In this document: positions 10,265 to 20,809 of the stretch, in pieces
Layout of the letters: each line of letters opens with the position of its first letter
Position numbering within the stretch: the first letter of the stretch is position 1
NCBI RefSeq assembly: GCF_030646015.1
Contig: NZ_JAUSLT010000036.1
Span: 57,229-121,228, forward strand
Source of the DNA: Bradyrhizobium sp.
GTDB lineage: Bacteria > Pseudomonadota > Alphaproteobacteria > Rhizobiales > Xanthobacteraceae
Direction: 5' to 3'
Length of the DNA: 64,000 nucleotides
Notes under the pieces: model-generated
Seen by the model: the letters and a program-made list of their open reading frames with translations, nothing else
Database searches by the model: none
What the model was told of the DNA's origin: nothing
Position numbers and translations under genes: made by a program

Positions 10265-10367
10265 CGTAGGGTGGGCAAAGGCGCGCTTGCGCCGTGCCCA
10301 CCTTTCTTGCTCTAGCAGCGCGCTCGCTGAGAGAATGGTGGGCACGCTGCGCTTTGCCCACCCTACG
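10265..10367. repeat. Palindromic intergenic repeat, GTAGGGTGGGC family, copy 1
   Basis: The outer arms are CGTAGGGTGGGCAAAG and CTTTGCCCACCCTACG, with inner arms around GCCGTGCCCACC and GGTGGGCACGCTGCGC, forming a long imperfect hairpin. It sits between the converging DUF3309 gene and ligD, where it could act as a bidirectional terminator. A second copy lies at 14105-14194. Repeats with this core are common in Bradyrhizobium and Rhodopseudomonas genomes (established knowledge, not checked here). Confidence 0.85.
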
Positions 10368-10379
10368 ATTCCTCTTGTT

Positions 10380-13103
10380 CTATTTCTCCGCCAGCTTCCT
10401 GATCGCGGCCTTGATCGACGACGACGCGTCATCGTAACCGTCCCACGCCTTCGTCTTCGCCAGCAGCGCCGGCACGGTACGCACGGTGTAGCGTTTCGGA
10501 TCGAGATCGCCGCGCACCTGCGGCCAGGTCAGCGGCATCGAGACGGTGGCACCGGGACGCGCCCTTGGCGACAGCACAGCTACCGCCGTCGCCATGCGAT
10601 CGTTGCGGAGGTAGTCGAGAAAAATCTTTCCCTTGCGCAGCTTCTTCGACATGTTGACCAGATAGCGCTCGGGCGCTTCATGGGCCATCCACTGGCAAAC
10701 GCCCTGCGCGAAGGCCTTGGCCTCTTTCCACGTCACCTTGTCCCTGGCCCCATGGGCCAACGGCGTCACCACATGCAGGCCCTTGCCGCCGGTGGTCTTG
10801 CAGAAGCTCTCCAGGCCGAGAGCCGTCAGGTGCTGCCGCATGTCTTTCGCAGCCTCGATGACATCCGGAAACTCGACTTCCGGCGCGGGATCGAGATCGA
10901 ACACCAGCCGGCCCGGCACATCAGGAGCATCCGGCGCGCAATTCCACGGATGCAGTTCAAGGCCGCCGATCTGCGCCACCGCGGCGAGTCCTTCGACCCG
11001 ATCGATCTGCAGATAAGGTTTTCGGTCGCCGGAGACTTTCACCAGTTCCAGCAGGTTCGATGTCCCCGGCATCGCATGGCGCTGGAAGAAGGTCTCGCCG
11101 CCGATGCCATCGGGCGCGCGGACCACGGAGCACGGCCGCCCCTTCAGATGACCGATCATCCAGCCGCCGACCGCTTCGAAATAGCGGGCGAGATCGAGCT
11201 TGGTCACGCCCTCGCCGTCGCCGGCGTCGGGCCACAGTTCCTTGTCCGGCTTGGAGATAACGACGCCCATCACCTCGGCGGATTTTCCCGTCGTCGATCC
11301 CGGCCGCGCCGGCTTGCCGGATTTGGCCGCGCGCCTGGCGTTGGATTTGGCTGAGGGTCTGGCGATCCTGGTCATGGCCGGCTTCTCCGCCTCCACCTCT
11401 TCGGCCGGCTTGTCCTGGCGCAGCCCCTTGAACGCCGCCTGCCGGATGTTGCCGTCGCCGGTAAAGCCGGCGAACTCGATCTCGGCGACCAGTTCGGGTT
11501 TCAGCCAGTGCACGTCGCGGGTCTTTTTCGGGGCATTCTTGCCGCCGAACGGACTCTTGTCCGACGCTGCCGCCTTCAGCGCCGGCATGATCCGCCGCAC
11601 CGTGTCCTGCCCAAAGCCGGTGCCGACCATGCCGACAAAGGCGAGGTGATCGCCGCGATAGACGCCGGCCATCAGCGAGCGGAATTTGCCGTTGGTGGTT
11701 TTCCACCCTCCCAGCACAACCTCATGCCCGGCACGGCACTTGGCCTTGGTCCAGCTCTCGGAGCGGCCGGAGCGATAGGGTGCGTTGAGCTTCTTGGAGA
11801 CGATGCCTTCCAGCGACAGCTTGCAGGCCGATTGCAGGATGGCATCGCCGCCGCTCTCGAAGTGCTCGACATAACGGATCAGATTGCTTTTGCCCTTGCG
11901 GGCCTCCAGCAGCTTCTTCAGTCGCGCCTTGCGCTCGCCGAGCGGCAGGCGGCGAAGGTCCTCGCTACCGGCGAACAGCAGATCGAAGGCGAAGAAGATC
12001 AGGTTGTCGGTCTTGCCGTCGGAAATCGCGGCCTGCAGCGTGGAGAAATTCGGCGCACCGTTGTCATCGAGCGCGACGATCTCGCCGTCGATCAACGCGT
12101 CAGGTAAAGCGCTGCCCGCTTTCGCGATGGTCTTGAACTTGTCGGTCCAGTCGAGCCCCTTGCGGGTCATCACCGCGGCCTCGCCGTCCTCGACGCGCAA
12201 CTGCACGCGGTAGCCGTCGAATTTGATTTCATGGCACCAGCCATCCCCGCTGGGCGGACGATCGACCAGCGTGCAGAGCTCAGGCGCGACGAAATCCGGC
12301 ATCGCGGCCTTCCTGCCCCTGGCAGGCTTTGCCGGCGCGCGTGCCTTCGCCGATTGCGAGGCGGGGTGCCTTTTTGCGGCGCGCGCGGCGGCGGCATCGC
12401 CCCGGTTCGAATCCCAGACCGCGTCGGCCTTGCCACGGCCTGCTTTGGCCAGCATGAACGGCTTTGGCGCCCTGCCCTTGCCGGCGGCGATCTGCTCCAT
12501 CGATCGTCCCGAGGCAACCGACAGATCGGCATCCAGAATGTTGTTGGCCTTGCCTTCCCTGGCAAACTCATCGCGGTGCTTGATCAGCAGCCAGTTGGTG
12601 CGCTTGCCGCCATTGCGGTCGTGGCGCATCCGCACCAGCACCCAGCTGCCGTGCAGCTTGTCGCCTTCCAGCGTGAATTTCAGGTCACCCTTCTTGAAGC
12701 CCTTTTCCGGGTCGTCTGACGCCCAATAGCCGCGATCCCACAGCTGCACGGTGCCGCCGCCATACTGGTCGTCCGGAATGGTGCCTTCGAAATCGCCGTA
12801 GTCGAGCGGATGGTCTTCCACCTCCACCGCCAGCCGCTTGTCGTGCGGATCGAGCGAGGGCCCTTTTGTCACGGCCCAGGATTTGAAGACGCCGTCGAAC
12901 TCCAGCCGCAAGTCGTAATGCAGCCGGGTCGCATCATGCTTCTGGATCACAAAGCGCCGACGCTTCGAGGGCGCGACTTCGGCCTCGCCCGAGGGCTCGG
13001 CGGTCTTCTCGAAATCGCGCATCTTGCGATAGGTGGACAAATTCCTGAGTGACACGATCAAATCCCACGCAACTGGAGTACCGGCGCCCCAAGACCTTGG
13101 CAT
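10380..13103 (-). CDS. ligD: Multifunctional ATP-dependent DNA ligase LigD
   Basis: LigD repairs double-strand breaks with Ku by non-homologous end joining. Three domains are recognisable in the order phosphoesterase - ligase - polymerase. The PE domain (about 50-185) has [18 protein letters not shown] and [13 protein letters not shown]. The ligase core (about 269-560) has the adenylation motif HEIKFDGYR with Lys294, followed by the OB fold ([16 protein letters not shown]). The archaeo-eukaryotic primase-like polymerase (about 620-890) has [16 protein letters not shown] and [15 protein letters not shown] low-complexity Ala/Lys linker (about 236-268) joins PE to ligase. The start is uncertain: ATG 13103, GTG 13055 (with GGGA upstream) or ATG 13022 are all in frame, and the conserved part begins only near RDFEKT. 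Transcribed divergently from ku. Confidence 0.95.
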   Translation of the reverse strand: MPRSWGAGTPVAWDLIVSLRNLSTYRKMRDFEKTAEPSGEAEVAPSKRRRFVIQKHDATRLHYDLRLEFDGVFKSWAVTKGPSLDPHDKRLAVEVEDHPLDYGDFEGTIPDDQYGGGTVQLWDRGYWASDDPEKGFKKGDLKFTLEGDKLHGSWVLVRMRHDRNGGKRTNWLLIKHRDEFAREGKANNILDADLSVASGRSMEQIAAGKGRAPKPFMLAKAGRGKADAVWDSNRGDAAAARAAKRHPASQSAKARAPAKPARGRKAAMPDFVAPELCTLVDRPPSGDGWCHEIKFDGYRVQLRVEDGEAAVMTRKGLDWTDKFKTIAKAGSALPDALIDGEIVALDDNGAPNFSTLQAAISDGKTDNLIFFAFDLLFAGSEDLRRLPLGERKARLKKLLEARKGKSNLIRYVEHFESGGDAILQSACKLSLEGIVSKKLNAPYRSGRSESWTKAKCRAGHEVVLGGWKTTNGKFRSLMAGVYRGDHLAFVGMVGTGFGQDTVRRIMPALKAAASDKSPFGGKNAPKKTRDVHWLKPELVAEIEFAGFTGDGNIRQAAFKGLRQDKPAEEVEAEKPAMTRIARPSAKSNARRAAKSGKPARPGSTTGKSAEVMGVVISKPDKELWPDAGDGEGVTKLDLARYFEAVGGWMIGHLKGRPCSVVRAPDGIGGETFFQRHAMPGTSNLLELVKVSGDRKPYLQIDRVEGLAAVAQIGGLELHPWNCAPDAPDVPGRLVFDLDPAPEVEFPDVIEAAKDMRQHLTALGLESFCKTTGGKGLHVVTPLAHGARDKVTWKEAKAFAQGVCQWMAHEAPERYLVNMSKKLRKGKIFLDYLRNDRMATAVAVLSPRARPGATVSMPLTWPQVRGDLDPKRYTVRTVPALLAKTKAWDGYDDASSSIKAAIRKLAEK

Positions 13104-13204
13104 GGAAGACCTTAGAGCCTGGAACCAAAACCCTCAATTACCGTTGAAGTTCCCGAATGCGTTTGCGCCGAATTATTCCGCACACATAACGGGTTGGAGA
13201 TACC

Positions 13205-14089
13205 ATGGCCTCGCCGCGCGCCTACTGGAAAGGCTCCCTGAAATTGTCCCTCGTGTCCTGTCCGGTCCTGCTCTATCCGGCCTCGACAGCATCAGAGAAA
13301 ACCCGTTTCCACATGATCAACAAGGAGACCGGCAACCGGCTGAAACAGCAGATGGTCGACTCCGAGACCGGCGACATCGTCGAAAGCGACCAGAAGGGGC
13401 GCGGCTACGAGCTGAAAAAGGGCGAGTATGTCGAGATCGAAAAGGAAGAACTGGAAGCCGTCCAGATCGACAGCAACCATACCATCGACATCGACAGCTT
13501 TGTCCCCAGGAACGAGATCGACAAGCGCTACCTCAACAATCCCTACTACATCGCGCCCGACGGCAAGGCCGGTGCCGACGCTTTTGCCGTGATCCGCGAC
13601 GCCATGAAGGACCAGGACCGCGTCGCGCTGGCGCGCATCGTGCTGACCAACCGCGAACACATCATCGCCATCGAGCCGCTCGGCAAGGGCCTGCTCGGCA
13701 CCACGCTGCGCTTTCCCTATGAGCTGCGTGACGAGGACGACTATTTCGGCGATATCAAGAGTCCTAGGATCTCGAAAGACATGGTGGAGCTGGCGAGCCA
13801 TATCCTCGACAGCAAAGCCGCGCATTTCGATCCCTCGAAATTCAAGGACGAGTACGAGAATGCGCTGAAGACGCTGGTTCGGCGCAAGGCTGCCGGCAAG
13901 CCGGTGAAGGCCATCGAAGCCGGGGACAAGCCGGACAACGTCATCAACCTGATGGACGCGCTGAAGCAAAGCCTGAAAGGCGGCAAGGGATCGGCGAATC
14001 GGGGCCGTCATGCCCCGACACGCCGGGCCGCACCCCGTGCGGCCAAGAAAGCCCATCGCTCGGCGGCGCGGGCGCGCAAGGCGGGGTGA
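13205..14089 (+). CDS. ku: Non-homologous end joining protein Ku
   Basis: Prokaryotic Ku (294 residues) forms a homodimeric ring that binds broken DNA ends and recruits LigD. The protein opens with RAYWKGSLKLSLVSCPV, the standard Ku start, and carries the bridging-domain pattern through LGTTLRFPYELRDEDDYFGD. The last 35 residues are strongly basic and Ala/Arg-rich, like the extended C-terminal tails of many bacterial Ku proteins that help DNA binding. The start is supported by GGAGAT five to nine bases upstream. It is divergent from ligD across about 100 bp that must hold both promoters. Confidence 0.95.
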   Translation: MASPRAYWKGSLKLSLVSCPVLLYPASTASEKTRFHMINKETGNRLKQQMVDSETGDIVESDQKGRGYELKKGEYVEIEKEELEAVQIDSNHTIDIDSFVPRNEIDKRYLNNPYYIAPDGKAGADAFAVIRDAMKDQDRVALARIVLTNREHIIAIEPLGKGLLGTTLRFPYELRDEDDYFGDIKSPRISKDMVELASHILDSKAAHFDPSKFKDEYENALKTLVRRKAAGKPVKAIEAGDKPDNVINLMDALKQSLKGGKGSANRGRHAPTRRAAPRAAKKAHRSAARARKAG

Positions 14090-14104
14090 GTTGGGTTTCG
14101 GTTT

Positions 14105-14221
14105 CGTAGGGTGGGCAATGCGCAGCGTGCCCACCATTTCAAAGCACAACTGATGATAGATGGTGGGCACGCTGCGCCTTTTGCCCACCCTACGGTCTGG
14201 ATCGCTTCGCTCGCAATGACG
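14105..14221. repeat. Palindromic repeat (GTAGGGTGGGC copy 2) plus half of a CGTCATTGCGAG element
   Basis: Bases 14105-14194 repeat the 10265-10367 element: CGTAGGGTGGGCAATGCGC at one end and GCCCACCCTACG at the other, with GTGCCCACCAT / ATGGTGGGCAC inside. Directly next to it, 14197-14221 reads GATCGCTTCGCTCGCAATGACG, one arm of the second repeat family whose full hairpin lies at 18585-18669. The composite lies between converging ku and the DUF6496 gene. Confidence 0.85.
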
Positions 14222-14237
14222 AGATGAAGTGTGACCG

Positions 14238-14441
14238 CTACTTCTTCGCCTTACGTTTTTTCGTCGCCTTCTTCGGCACTTTCTTGCCTTCCGCCCGCGC
14301 CTCGGAAAGGCCGATCGCGATTGCCTGCTTGCGGCTCTTGACCTTCTTGCCGGATCGGCCGCTCTTCAGCGTTCCGGCCTTGCGCCTCTTCATCGCGCGC
14401 GCAACCTTGGCGGAGGCTTTTTTCGAGTATTTTCGTGCCAT
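14238..14441 (-). CDS. Small lysine/arginine-rich protein, DUF6496-like
   Basis: A 67-residue, extremely basic protein (MARKYSKKASAKVARAMKRR at the start, KKATKKRKAKK at the end) with the conserved middle GTLKSGRSGKKVKSRKQAIA, which I associate with the DUF6496 family of rhizobia. The composition resembles histone H1-like or nucleoid proteins, so DNA or RNA binding is a reasonable inference, but no function is established. GGGAGA lies 7-12 bases upstream of the ATG. It sits 62 bp after kdpE on the same strand, and with ku on the other side; expression from the kdp operon is possible but not shown. Confidence 0.75.
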   Translation of the reverse strand: MARKYSKKASAKVARAMKRRKAGTLKSGRSGKKVKSRKQAIAIGLSEARAEGKKVPKKATKKRKAKK

Positions 14442-14503
14442 CTGGATTCTCCCGGTTAGGGGAAAATAATCTTGGATGAAAGAGATGGTTCCCCGACCGC
14501 GGC

Positions 14504-15193
14504 CTAGTCCCCCGCCCTCAGCCGATAGCCGATCCCGGTTTCGGTCAGCACGAATTGCGGACGCTCCGGGTCGGCCTCGATCTTCTGCCGGAGCTGCCGT
14601 ACATAAACCCGCAGATATTGCGCGTCGGTCAACTCGTCCCACAACTCCTTGAGCAGAAAGCGGTGGGTCAGCACCTTGCCGGCGTGCTGCACCAGCACGC
14701 GCAGCAATTCGTACTCCTTCGGCGACAGTTTGACGTCCTTGTCGCCGACCTTGACGATGCGGCGCACCAGATCGACCGTGAGATCGCCTGACCGGAACAG
14801 CGGGCGCTCGCCTGCGACCTGCAGCTGATGCCGCAGCGCCGCGCGCATGCGGGCCAGCAGTTCGTCCATTCCGAAAGGTTTTGTCAGATAGTCGTCGGCG
14901 CCGAGATCGAGCGCCTGGACCTTGCCGGCTTCGTCGCCGCGGCTCGACAGCACCACGATCGGAACGCTGTCATTGCGGCCGCGAATCATGCGCAGCAGAT
15001 CGTGGCCCTGGATGTCCGGCAGGCCGAGATCGAGAATGATCAGCGCGGGGTCCTGCGCCAGCAGTTCCAGTGCGATCTTGCCGTTGGAGGCCTCCAGGAT
15101 CTCGTAGCCCTGCGTGCTCAACCCCATCCGCAGCAATTTGCGGATCGGAGGCTCATCGTCGATCACCAGGACCTTGATCGGGGCAGCACTCAT
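14504..15193 (-). CDS. kdpE: KDP operon response regulator KdpE
   Basis: KdpE (229 residues) is an OmpR/PhoB-type response regulator activated by KdpD under K+ limitation or osmotic stress. The receiver domain (about 5-120) has the acidic pair IDDE near residue 11, phosphoacceptor Asp55 in ILDLGLPD and the conserved Lys in YLTKPFG. The C-terminal winged-helix DNA-binding domain (about 130-228) contains LSPKEYELLRVLVQHAGKV and the recognition helix around YVRQLRQKIE. The start ATG overlaps the kdpD stop by 4 bp, so the two are coupled. Confidence 0.95.
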   Translation of the reverse strand: MSAAPIKVLVIDDEPPIRKLLRMGLSTQGYEILEASNGKIALELLAQDPALIILDLGLPDIQGHDLLRMIRGRNDSVPIVVLSSRGDEAGKVQALDLGADDYLTKPFGMDELLARMRAALRHQLQVAGERPLFRSGDLTVDLVRRIVKVGDKDVKLSPKEYELLRVLVQHAGKVLTHRFLLKELWDELTDAQYLRVYVRQLRQKIEADPERPQFVLTETGIGYRLRAGD

Positions 15194-17910
15194 GCGGCGG
15201 TGTCCAGCGCGTCCGACGCCGCCGGGACCGGCAACCGGATGGTCATCACCGCGCCGCTGCGATCCGTGCGGTTGGCGGCCAGGATCGTACCATGCATGGC
15301 CTCGACGAAACCGCGGGAGATCGCCAGACCGAGCCCTGTGCCGGGGCGGACGTGATCGCCCTTTTGCGCGCGGTAGAATTTGTCAAAAATCATCTCCAGC
15401 TCCTCGGGCGGAATGCCGTCGCCCTCGTCGATGATCTGCAGGGCTACCCACGAATTATCCCGCACGGCCCTGATCGTGATCGTGCTATCCGCGGGCGCAT
15501 ACTTCGCGGCATTGTCCAGCAGGTTGAACAGCGCCTGCTCGAACAACACGGCGTCGATTTGCAGCATCGGCATGTCGGCGGCGAGTTCCAGCGACACCTT
15601 GTGATGCGCGAGGATCTTGCCGGCGCGGCGCAGTACGCTGCCGACGATCTCGCCGATATCGTGCAACGCCGTATTCGGCACGATGGCGCCGGATTCCAGC
15701 CGGGTCATGTCGAGCAGATTGGCGATGAAGCGGTTGAGTCGCTCGGACTCGTCGATCACGGTGGCCAGCAAATCGTACTTTTCCTGTTCGCTCAGGCCGC
15801 CGGCAAGATCGCGCATCGTGGAGGCGGCGCCGAGCACCGAAGCCAGCGGCGTCTTGAGATCGTGCGAGATCGAGGTCAGCAGCGCCTGCCGCAGGCGATC
15901 CGACTCCACGGAGCGCTTGACGCGATCCATGTCCTCCACCAGTTGCACCCGTTCGATCGCCAGCGCGCCCTGATCCACCAGGGCATCGAGCAGGCGGCGC
16001 TGGTCCGGAGTAAGCAGCGGCCCGGTCCGGTCGTCGTCGATGCCGATGACGCCGATCGGCCCGCGACCGGTCCGCATCGGCAGGAACAGGCGCTTGGCGC
16101 CCGGCAGCGTATCCGCGCCGCGCCCGGCCGAGCGATCGTTGGCCCAGGCCCAGTTCGCGGCGGCGAGATCGGCCTTATCGAGCTGGTCCTCCGGCGGATA
16201 GCCCGTCTTCACGGTGATGACGCCGTCTTCCGGCAACAGCAGCACCACCCGCACCTTCAGCATCAGCGCGATCTGATAGGCGGTGGCCCACAGCACGTCG
16301 TCCAGCGTCGCGGTGCCCGCCAGCTTGCGGCTGAAGGCGTAGAGCGATTCCGTGGTGCGCACCCTGCCGATCGCGGAAACCGCCTGCGTGCGCACGCGCG
16401 CCGCGACATTGGAAACCAGGATCGCGATCAGCATGAAGAAGAAGAAGGCCGCGACATTGGTCGGATCGGTAATCGTGAAGGTGTGGACCGGCGGCAGGAA
16501 GAAGAAATTGTAGCACAGCGAGGCGACGACGCTGGCCAGCATCGATGGCAACCGGCCGTAACGGACGGCGGCCCCGACCACCGCCGTCAGGAATACGAGG
16601 TCGACGTTCTCGATGCCGAGCCATGGATGGATCAGCAGGCCGGCGCCGAGCGCAATGGCAACGAACAGCAGCGATACCGCATACGGCACCGGATCGAACG
16701 GCTCCGGCCGTTCGGCGGTGCGCACGGTCTTCTTCGGCACCGGCTCCGCCGCGAGTTCCTCGCCGGCGATCACATTGACGCTGATGTTGCCGGCGCGCCG
16801 CACCAGATCATGCACCACCGATCCGCGCCTGAGTTCGAACCACAGCGAGCGCGTCGACTTTCCGACGATGATCTGCGTGACGTTATTGGCCTGCGCGAAT
16901 CCGATGACATCGTCGGCGATACGGCGCCCGACGCCGGGGATGGTGAGCGCCTCGCCGCCCAGCGCTTCCGCCAGTCGCAGCGTGTCGGCCAGCCGGTCGC
17001 GCTGCTCGTCGGTCAGTTGCAGGCTGCGGTGGGTCTCGATGCTGAGTGCGGTCCAGGGCGCGTGCAGACGGTCCGCCAACCGCTTGGTGTAGCGCACCAG
17101 GCCGGCCGACCGTGGATCCTCGCTGATGCAGACCAGGATGCGCTCGCCGGCGGCCCAGGGGCCGGCAATCGCGTTGGCCTGCATATGGGTCAATAGCTGC
17201 TCGTCGACGCGATCAGCGGTCCGCCGCAACGCCAGTTCGCGCAGTGCGGTCAGATTGCCCGGCGAAAAGTAATGCTCAAGCGCGCGCGCCGCCTGTTTGG
17301 GGACGTAGACCTTGCCCTCCTTCAGCCGCTGGATCAGGTCGTCAGGCGTGAGGTCGATCAGCTCGATGGCGTCGGCGCCGTCGAACACCGAATCCGGCAC
17401 GGTCTCGCGCACCCGGACATGCGTGATCTGGGCGACCACGTCGTTGAGGCTCTCGATATGCTGGATATTGACCGCGGTGTAGACGTCGATGCCATGGGAG
17501 AGCAGTTCCTCGACGTCGAGATAGCGCTTCGGATGGCGGCTGCCCGGCGCATTGGTATGGGCGAGTTCATCGACCAGCGCGATCTGCGGGCGGCGCGCGA
17601 TCAGCGCATCGAGGTCCATCTCCTCGATCGCCTGATCCTTGTATTCGATGCGCTTGCGCGGCAGCACTTCGAGGCCCGCGAGCAGCGCCTCGGTTTCCGC
17701 CCGCCCGTGGGTTTCGACCACGCCGACCACGACATCGGCGCCGGCCTTCAGCTTGGCGTGAGCGCTCTGCAGCATCTCATAGGTCTTGCCCACGCCCGGT
17801 GCTGCGCCGACAAAAATCTTCAGCCGGCCGGCGCGGCTGTCCTCCCGCCGGGCCGCTTCCAGCAGGGCTTCCGGCGAGGGACGTTGCAGGGGATCGCGGC
17901 GGGGCTGGAC
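15190..17910 (-). CDS. kdpD: K+-sensing histidine kinase KdpD
   Basis: KdpD is the membrane sensor kinase for potassium limitation. Domains in order: N-terminal KdpD domain with Walker A GAAPGVGKT (about 36-44), a universal-stress-protein-like domain (around ERILVCISEDPRSAGL), four membrane segments of the DUF4118 type (from about residue 395), a GAF-like region, then the HisKA box SHDLKTPL and an HATPase with NLLDNAAKYAP and GTGLGLAISRGF. I chose ATG 17910, which gives a family-typical start and has GAGGA upstream; an in-frame TTG at 17943 would add 11 residues. The gene follows kdpC by about 45 bp and overlaps kdpE. Confidence 0.95.
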   Translation of the reverse strand, partial: VQPRRDPLQRPSPEALLEAARREDSRAGRLKIFVGAAPGVGKTYEMLQSAHAKLKAGADVVVGVVETHGRAETEALLAGLEVLPRKRIEYKDQAIEEMDLDALIARRPQIALVDELAHTNAPGSRHPKRYLDVEELLSHGIDVYTAVNIQHIESLNDVVAQITHVRVRETVPDSVFDGADAIELIDLTPDDLIQRLKEGKVYVPKQAARALEHYFSPGNLTALRELALRRTADRVDEQLLTHMQANAIAGPWAAGERILVCISEDPRSAGLVRYTKRLADRLHAPWTALSIETHRSLQLTDEQRDRLADTLRLAEALGGEALTIPGVGRRIADDVIGFAQANNVTQIIVGKSTRSLWFELRRGSVVHDLVRRAGNISVNVIAGEELAAEPVPKKTVRTAERPEPFDPVPYAVSLLFVAIALGAGLLIHPWLGIENVDLVFLTAVVGAAVRYGRLPSMLASVVASLCYNFFFLPPVHTFTITDPTNVAAFFFFMLIAILVSNVAARVRTQAVSAIGRVRTTESLYAFSRKLAGTATLDDVLWATAYQIALMLKVRVVLLLPEDGVITVKTGYPPEDQLDKADLAAANWAWANDRSAGRGADTLPGAKRLFLPMRTGRGPIGVIGIDDDRTGPLLTPDQRRLLDALVDQGALAIERVQLVEDMDRVKRSVESDRLRQALLTSISHDLKTPLASVLGAASTMRDLAGGLSEQEKYDLLATVIDESERLNRFIANLLDMTRLESGAIVPNTALHDIGEIVGSVLRRAGKILAHHKVSLELAADMPMLQIDAVLFEQALFNLLDNAAKYAPADSTITIRAVRDNSWVALQIIDEGDGIPPEELEMIFDKFYRAQKGDHVRPGTGLGLAISRGFVEAMHGTILAANRTDRSGAVMTIRLPVPAASDALDTAA

Positions 17911-17955
17911 CATATGGCGAATATAGTCCTCAGGTCGCGCCAAGCCTAGCTGGCG

Positions 17956-18561
17956 TCATTTCGGGCCTGCCGCGTCCAGCGCCAGATTGAGCGCCAGTAC
18001 ATTGACTCTGGGCTCGCCGAGCAGGCCGCCGAAACGGTCCCTGGTGTTCTCCGTGACCAGCGCCCGGACCCGATCTTCCGGCATATTCCGCGCTCTTGCC
18101 ACGCGCGGCAGCTGGAATAGCGCGGCTTCCGGCGAGATATCGGGATCGAGGCCGCTGCCGGAGGTGGTGACGAGATCGACCGGGACGGCCGCCGAGGGGT
18201 TCTCGGCCTTCAATTTCTCGACGTCTTCCTTGATCCGGTCATTCAGCGCCTTGCTGGTCGGGCCCAGGTTGGAGCCGGAGGAATTCGCGGCATTGTACGG
18301 CGCCGAGACGGTCTTGGTGGAGTCGGCCGGATCCGGGCCCGAGGTCGCCGAGGGCCGGCCATGGAAATATTTGTCGTCCTTGAACTCCTGCCCGATCAGC
18401 GCGGAGCCGATCACCTTGCCGTCCTTCTCGATCAGGCTGCCTTGCGCCTGCTTCGGGAAGATCATGCCGGCAATGGCGGTCATCGCGAGCGGATAGGCGA
18501 GCCCGGTGATCAGCGTTAGCAGGACCAGGATCAGGATGGCGGGGCGGATTTCTCGAAGCAT
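17956..18561 (-). CDS. kdpC: K+-transporting ATPase subunit KdpC
   Basis: KdpC (201 residues) is the single-span subunit that stabilises the KdpFABC complex and assists ATP binding by KdpB. One N-terminal membrane helix ([20 protein letters not shown]) is followed by the exported domain with the family motifs [17 protein letters not shown] and [17 protein letters not shown]. Length is typical. It is separated from kdpB by 111 bp, far more than the other kdp junctions, and that gap holds a palindromic repeat. Confidence 0.95.
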   Translation of the reverse strand: MLREIRPAILILVLLTLITGLAYPLAMTAIAGMIFPKQAQGSLIEKDGKVIGSALIGQEFKDDKYFHGRPSATSGPDPADSTKTVSAPYNAANSSGSNLGPTSKALNDRIKEDVEKLKAENPSAAVPVDLVTTSGSGLDPDISPEAALFQLPRVARARNMPEDRVRALVTENTRDRFGGLLGEPRVNVLALNLALDAAGPK

Positions 18562-18584
18562 GGTGGATCTCCAGAGTTTTGCTC

Positions 18585-18669
18585 CGTCATTGCGAGCGAA
18601 GCGAAGCAGTCCATCGAGCGGCGAAAGGAAAGAATGGATTGCTTCGTCGCTTCGTTTCTCGCAATGACG
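18585..18669. repeat. Palindromic repeat (CGTCATTGCGAG family) inside the kdp operon
   Basis: The outer arms are CGTCATTGCGAGCGAAGCGA and TCGCTTCGTTTCTCGCAATGACG with GCAGTCCAT / ATGGATTGC inside, giving a long imperfect hairpin. It fills the gap between kdpB and kdpC. A half copy lies at 14197-14221. In a transcript it would form a strong stem between two coding regions. Confidence 0.85.
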
Positions 18670-18672
18670 TGG

Positions 18673-20784
18673 TTAGACGAGGTGCAAGGCGGCGACGATG
18701 AGGTCGATCGCCTTGATGCCGATGAAGGGGACGATGATGCCGCCGAGGCCGTAGATCAGCAGGTTTCGCTTCAGCAGCGCACCGGCGCCGATGGCGCGAT
18801 AGGCCACGCCCTTCAATGCCAGCGGGATCAGCGCGATGATGATCAAGGCGTTGAAGATGATCGCCGACAGGATGGCGCTTTGCGGACTTGCCAGATGCAT
18901 GATGTTGAGCGCGTCGAGCTGCGGATAGAACGCCAGGAAGATCGCCGGGATGATGGCGAAATATTTTGCGACATCATTGGCGATCGAGAAGGTGGTGAGC
19001 GCGCCGCGGGTCATCAGCAATTGCTTGCCGATTTCCACCACCTCGATCAGTTTGGTCGGGTTGGAGTCGAGATCGACCATGTTGCCGGCTTCGCGGGCGG
19101 CCTGGGTGCCGGTGTTCATGGCGACGCCGACGTCGGCCTGCGCCAGCGCGGGGGCGTCGTTGGTGCCGTCGCCGCACATCGCGACCAGCTTGCCCTTGGC
19201 CTGCTCGTCGCGGATCAGCTTGAGTTTATCCTCGGGCGTCGCCTGCGCCAGGAAATCATCGACGCCGGCCTCGGCGGCGATCGCGGCCGCGGTCATCGGA
19301 TTGTCGCCGGTGATCATGACGGTGCGGATACCCATGCGGCGCAACTCGGCGAAACGTTCGCGGATGCCGCCCTTGACGATGTCCTTGAGGTGGACGACGC
19401 CGAGCAGACGACCGTCCCTGGCGACAGCAAGCGGCGTGCCGCCGGCTTTCGCGATCTCGTCCGAAATCGCCTGGATCTCGCGAGCCAGATCGGACGCGGA
19501 CTGAAGCGACCGTACGGTATTTCCGGCCGCCATGGTTTGCGCGGTGCCGCCGCCGACATAGTTCAGGATCGCATCGACCGCGCCCTTGCGGACCGACGAA
19601 TGACCGGCATCGACGCCGCTCATGCGGGTCTGCGCGGTAAACGGGATGAACGTTGCGCTCAACTCCGCCATGTCGCGGCTGCGGATGCCGTATTTTTCCT
19701 TGGCCAGCACCACGATCGAGCGGCCTTCCGGCGTCTCGTCCGCCAATGAAGCGAGCTGCGCCGCATCGGCCAGCTCCTGCTCGGTGACGCCGCGGACGGG
19801 ACGGAACGCCGTGGCCTGGCGGTTGCCGAGCGTGATGGTGCCGGTCTTGTCGAGCAGCAAGGTATCGACGTCGCCGGCGGCCTCGACGGCGCGGCCGGAC
19901 ATCGCCAGCACGTTGAAGCGCACCAGCCGGTCCATGCCGGCGATGCCGATCGCCGACAACAGCGCGCCGATGGTGGTCGGGATCAGCGTCACGAACAGCG
20001 CCACCAGCACCACCACCGAGATCGTGCCGCCGGCATACGCGGCATAGCTCGGAATCGTGACGGTCGCGAACACGAAAATGATGGTGAGGCCCGCCAGCAG
20101 GATATTGAGCGCGATCTCGTTTGGCGTCTTCTGCCGCTCGGCGCCTTCCACCAGCTTGATCATGCGATCGATGAAGGTCGAACCCTGCGCCGCCGTGATG
20201 CGGACGCGGATCCAGTCGGACAGCACCTGGGTGCCGCCGGTGACCGCCGAACGGTCGCCGCCGGATTCCCGGATCACCGGCGCGGACTCGCCGGTGATGG
20301 CGGCCTCGTTGACCGAGGCGACGCCTTCGACCACTTCGCCGTCGGACGGAATGTTATCGCCGGCCTCGACCAGAACGATATCGCCGACCTTGAGGCTGGT
20401 GCCGGAGACAAGCCGATAGCTCTTGTCGGAACCGGTCAGCAGCTTGGCCTGGCTGTCGGTGCGGGTCTTTTTCAGCGACTCGGCCTGCGCCTTGCCGCGG
20501 CCTTCGGCGACCGCCTCGGCAAAATTGGCGAACAGCACCGTGAACCACAGCCAGAGGATGATCTGGAAGGTGAAGCCGAGATTGGCGCCGCCCGTCACCA
20601 TGTCACGCAGGAAGATCACCGTGGTCAGCGCGGCCACGACTTCGACCACGAACATCACGGGATTCTTGATCATCAGCCTCGGGTCAAGCTTGGCGAAGGC
20701 CGAACCGATCGCGGGCATCATGATCTTCGGATCGAGCATGGCCGTAACAGGCATCCGCTTGTTCAGTTTTTGGACGACTTCCAT
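18673..20784 (-). CDS. kdpB: K+-transporting P-type ATPase subunit KdpB
   Basis: KdpB (703 residues) is the ATP-hydrolysing P-type subunit of KdpFABC. Visible landmarks: the actuator motif TGES (164-167), the phosphorylation site DKTGT with Asp312, the membrane motif [13 protein letters not shown] (about 268-280), and the hinge [16 protein letters not shown]. In the better-studied E. coli complex KdpB drives K+ transport through KdpA; the same is assumed here. Its start is 25 bases after the kdpA stop. Confidence 0.97.
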   Translation of the reverse strand: MEVVQKLNKRMPVTAMLDPKIMMPAIGSAFAKLDPRLMIKNPVMFVVEVVAALTTVIFLRDMVTGGANLGFTFQIILWLWFTVLFANFAEAVAEGRGKAQAESLKKTRTDSQAKLLTGSDKSYRLVSGTSLKVGDIVLVEAGDNIPSDGEVVEGVASVNEAAITGESAPVIRESGGDRSAVTGGTQVLSDWIRVRITAAQGSTFIDRMIKLVEGAERQKTPNEIALNILLAGLTIIFVFATVTIPSYAAYAGGTISVVVLVALFVTLIPTTIGALLSAIGIAGMDRLVRFNVLAMSGRAVEAAGDVDTLLLDKTGTITLGNRQATAFRPVRGVTEQELADAAQLASLADETPEGRSIVVLAKEKYGIRSRDMAELSATFIPFTAQTRMSGVDAGHSSVRKGAVDAILNYVGGGTAQTMAAGNTVRSLQSASDLAREIQAISDEIAKAGGTPLAVARDGRLLGVVHLKDIVKGGIRERFAELRRMGIRTVMITGDNPMTAAAIAAEAGVDDFLAQATPEDKLKLIRDEQAKGKLVAMCGDGTNDAPALAQADVGVAMNTGTQAAREAGNMVDLDSNPTKLIEVVEIGKQLLMTRGALTTFSIANDVAKYFAIIPAIFLAFYPQLDALNIMHLASPQSAILSAIIFNALIIIALIPLALKGVAYRAIGAGALLKRNLLIYGLGGIIVPFIGIKAIDLIVAALHLV

Positions 20785-20809
20785 GGACGTAACTCCGAAA
20801 TGAGATCGA

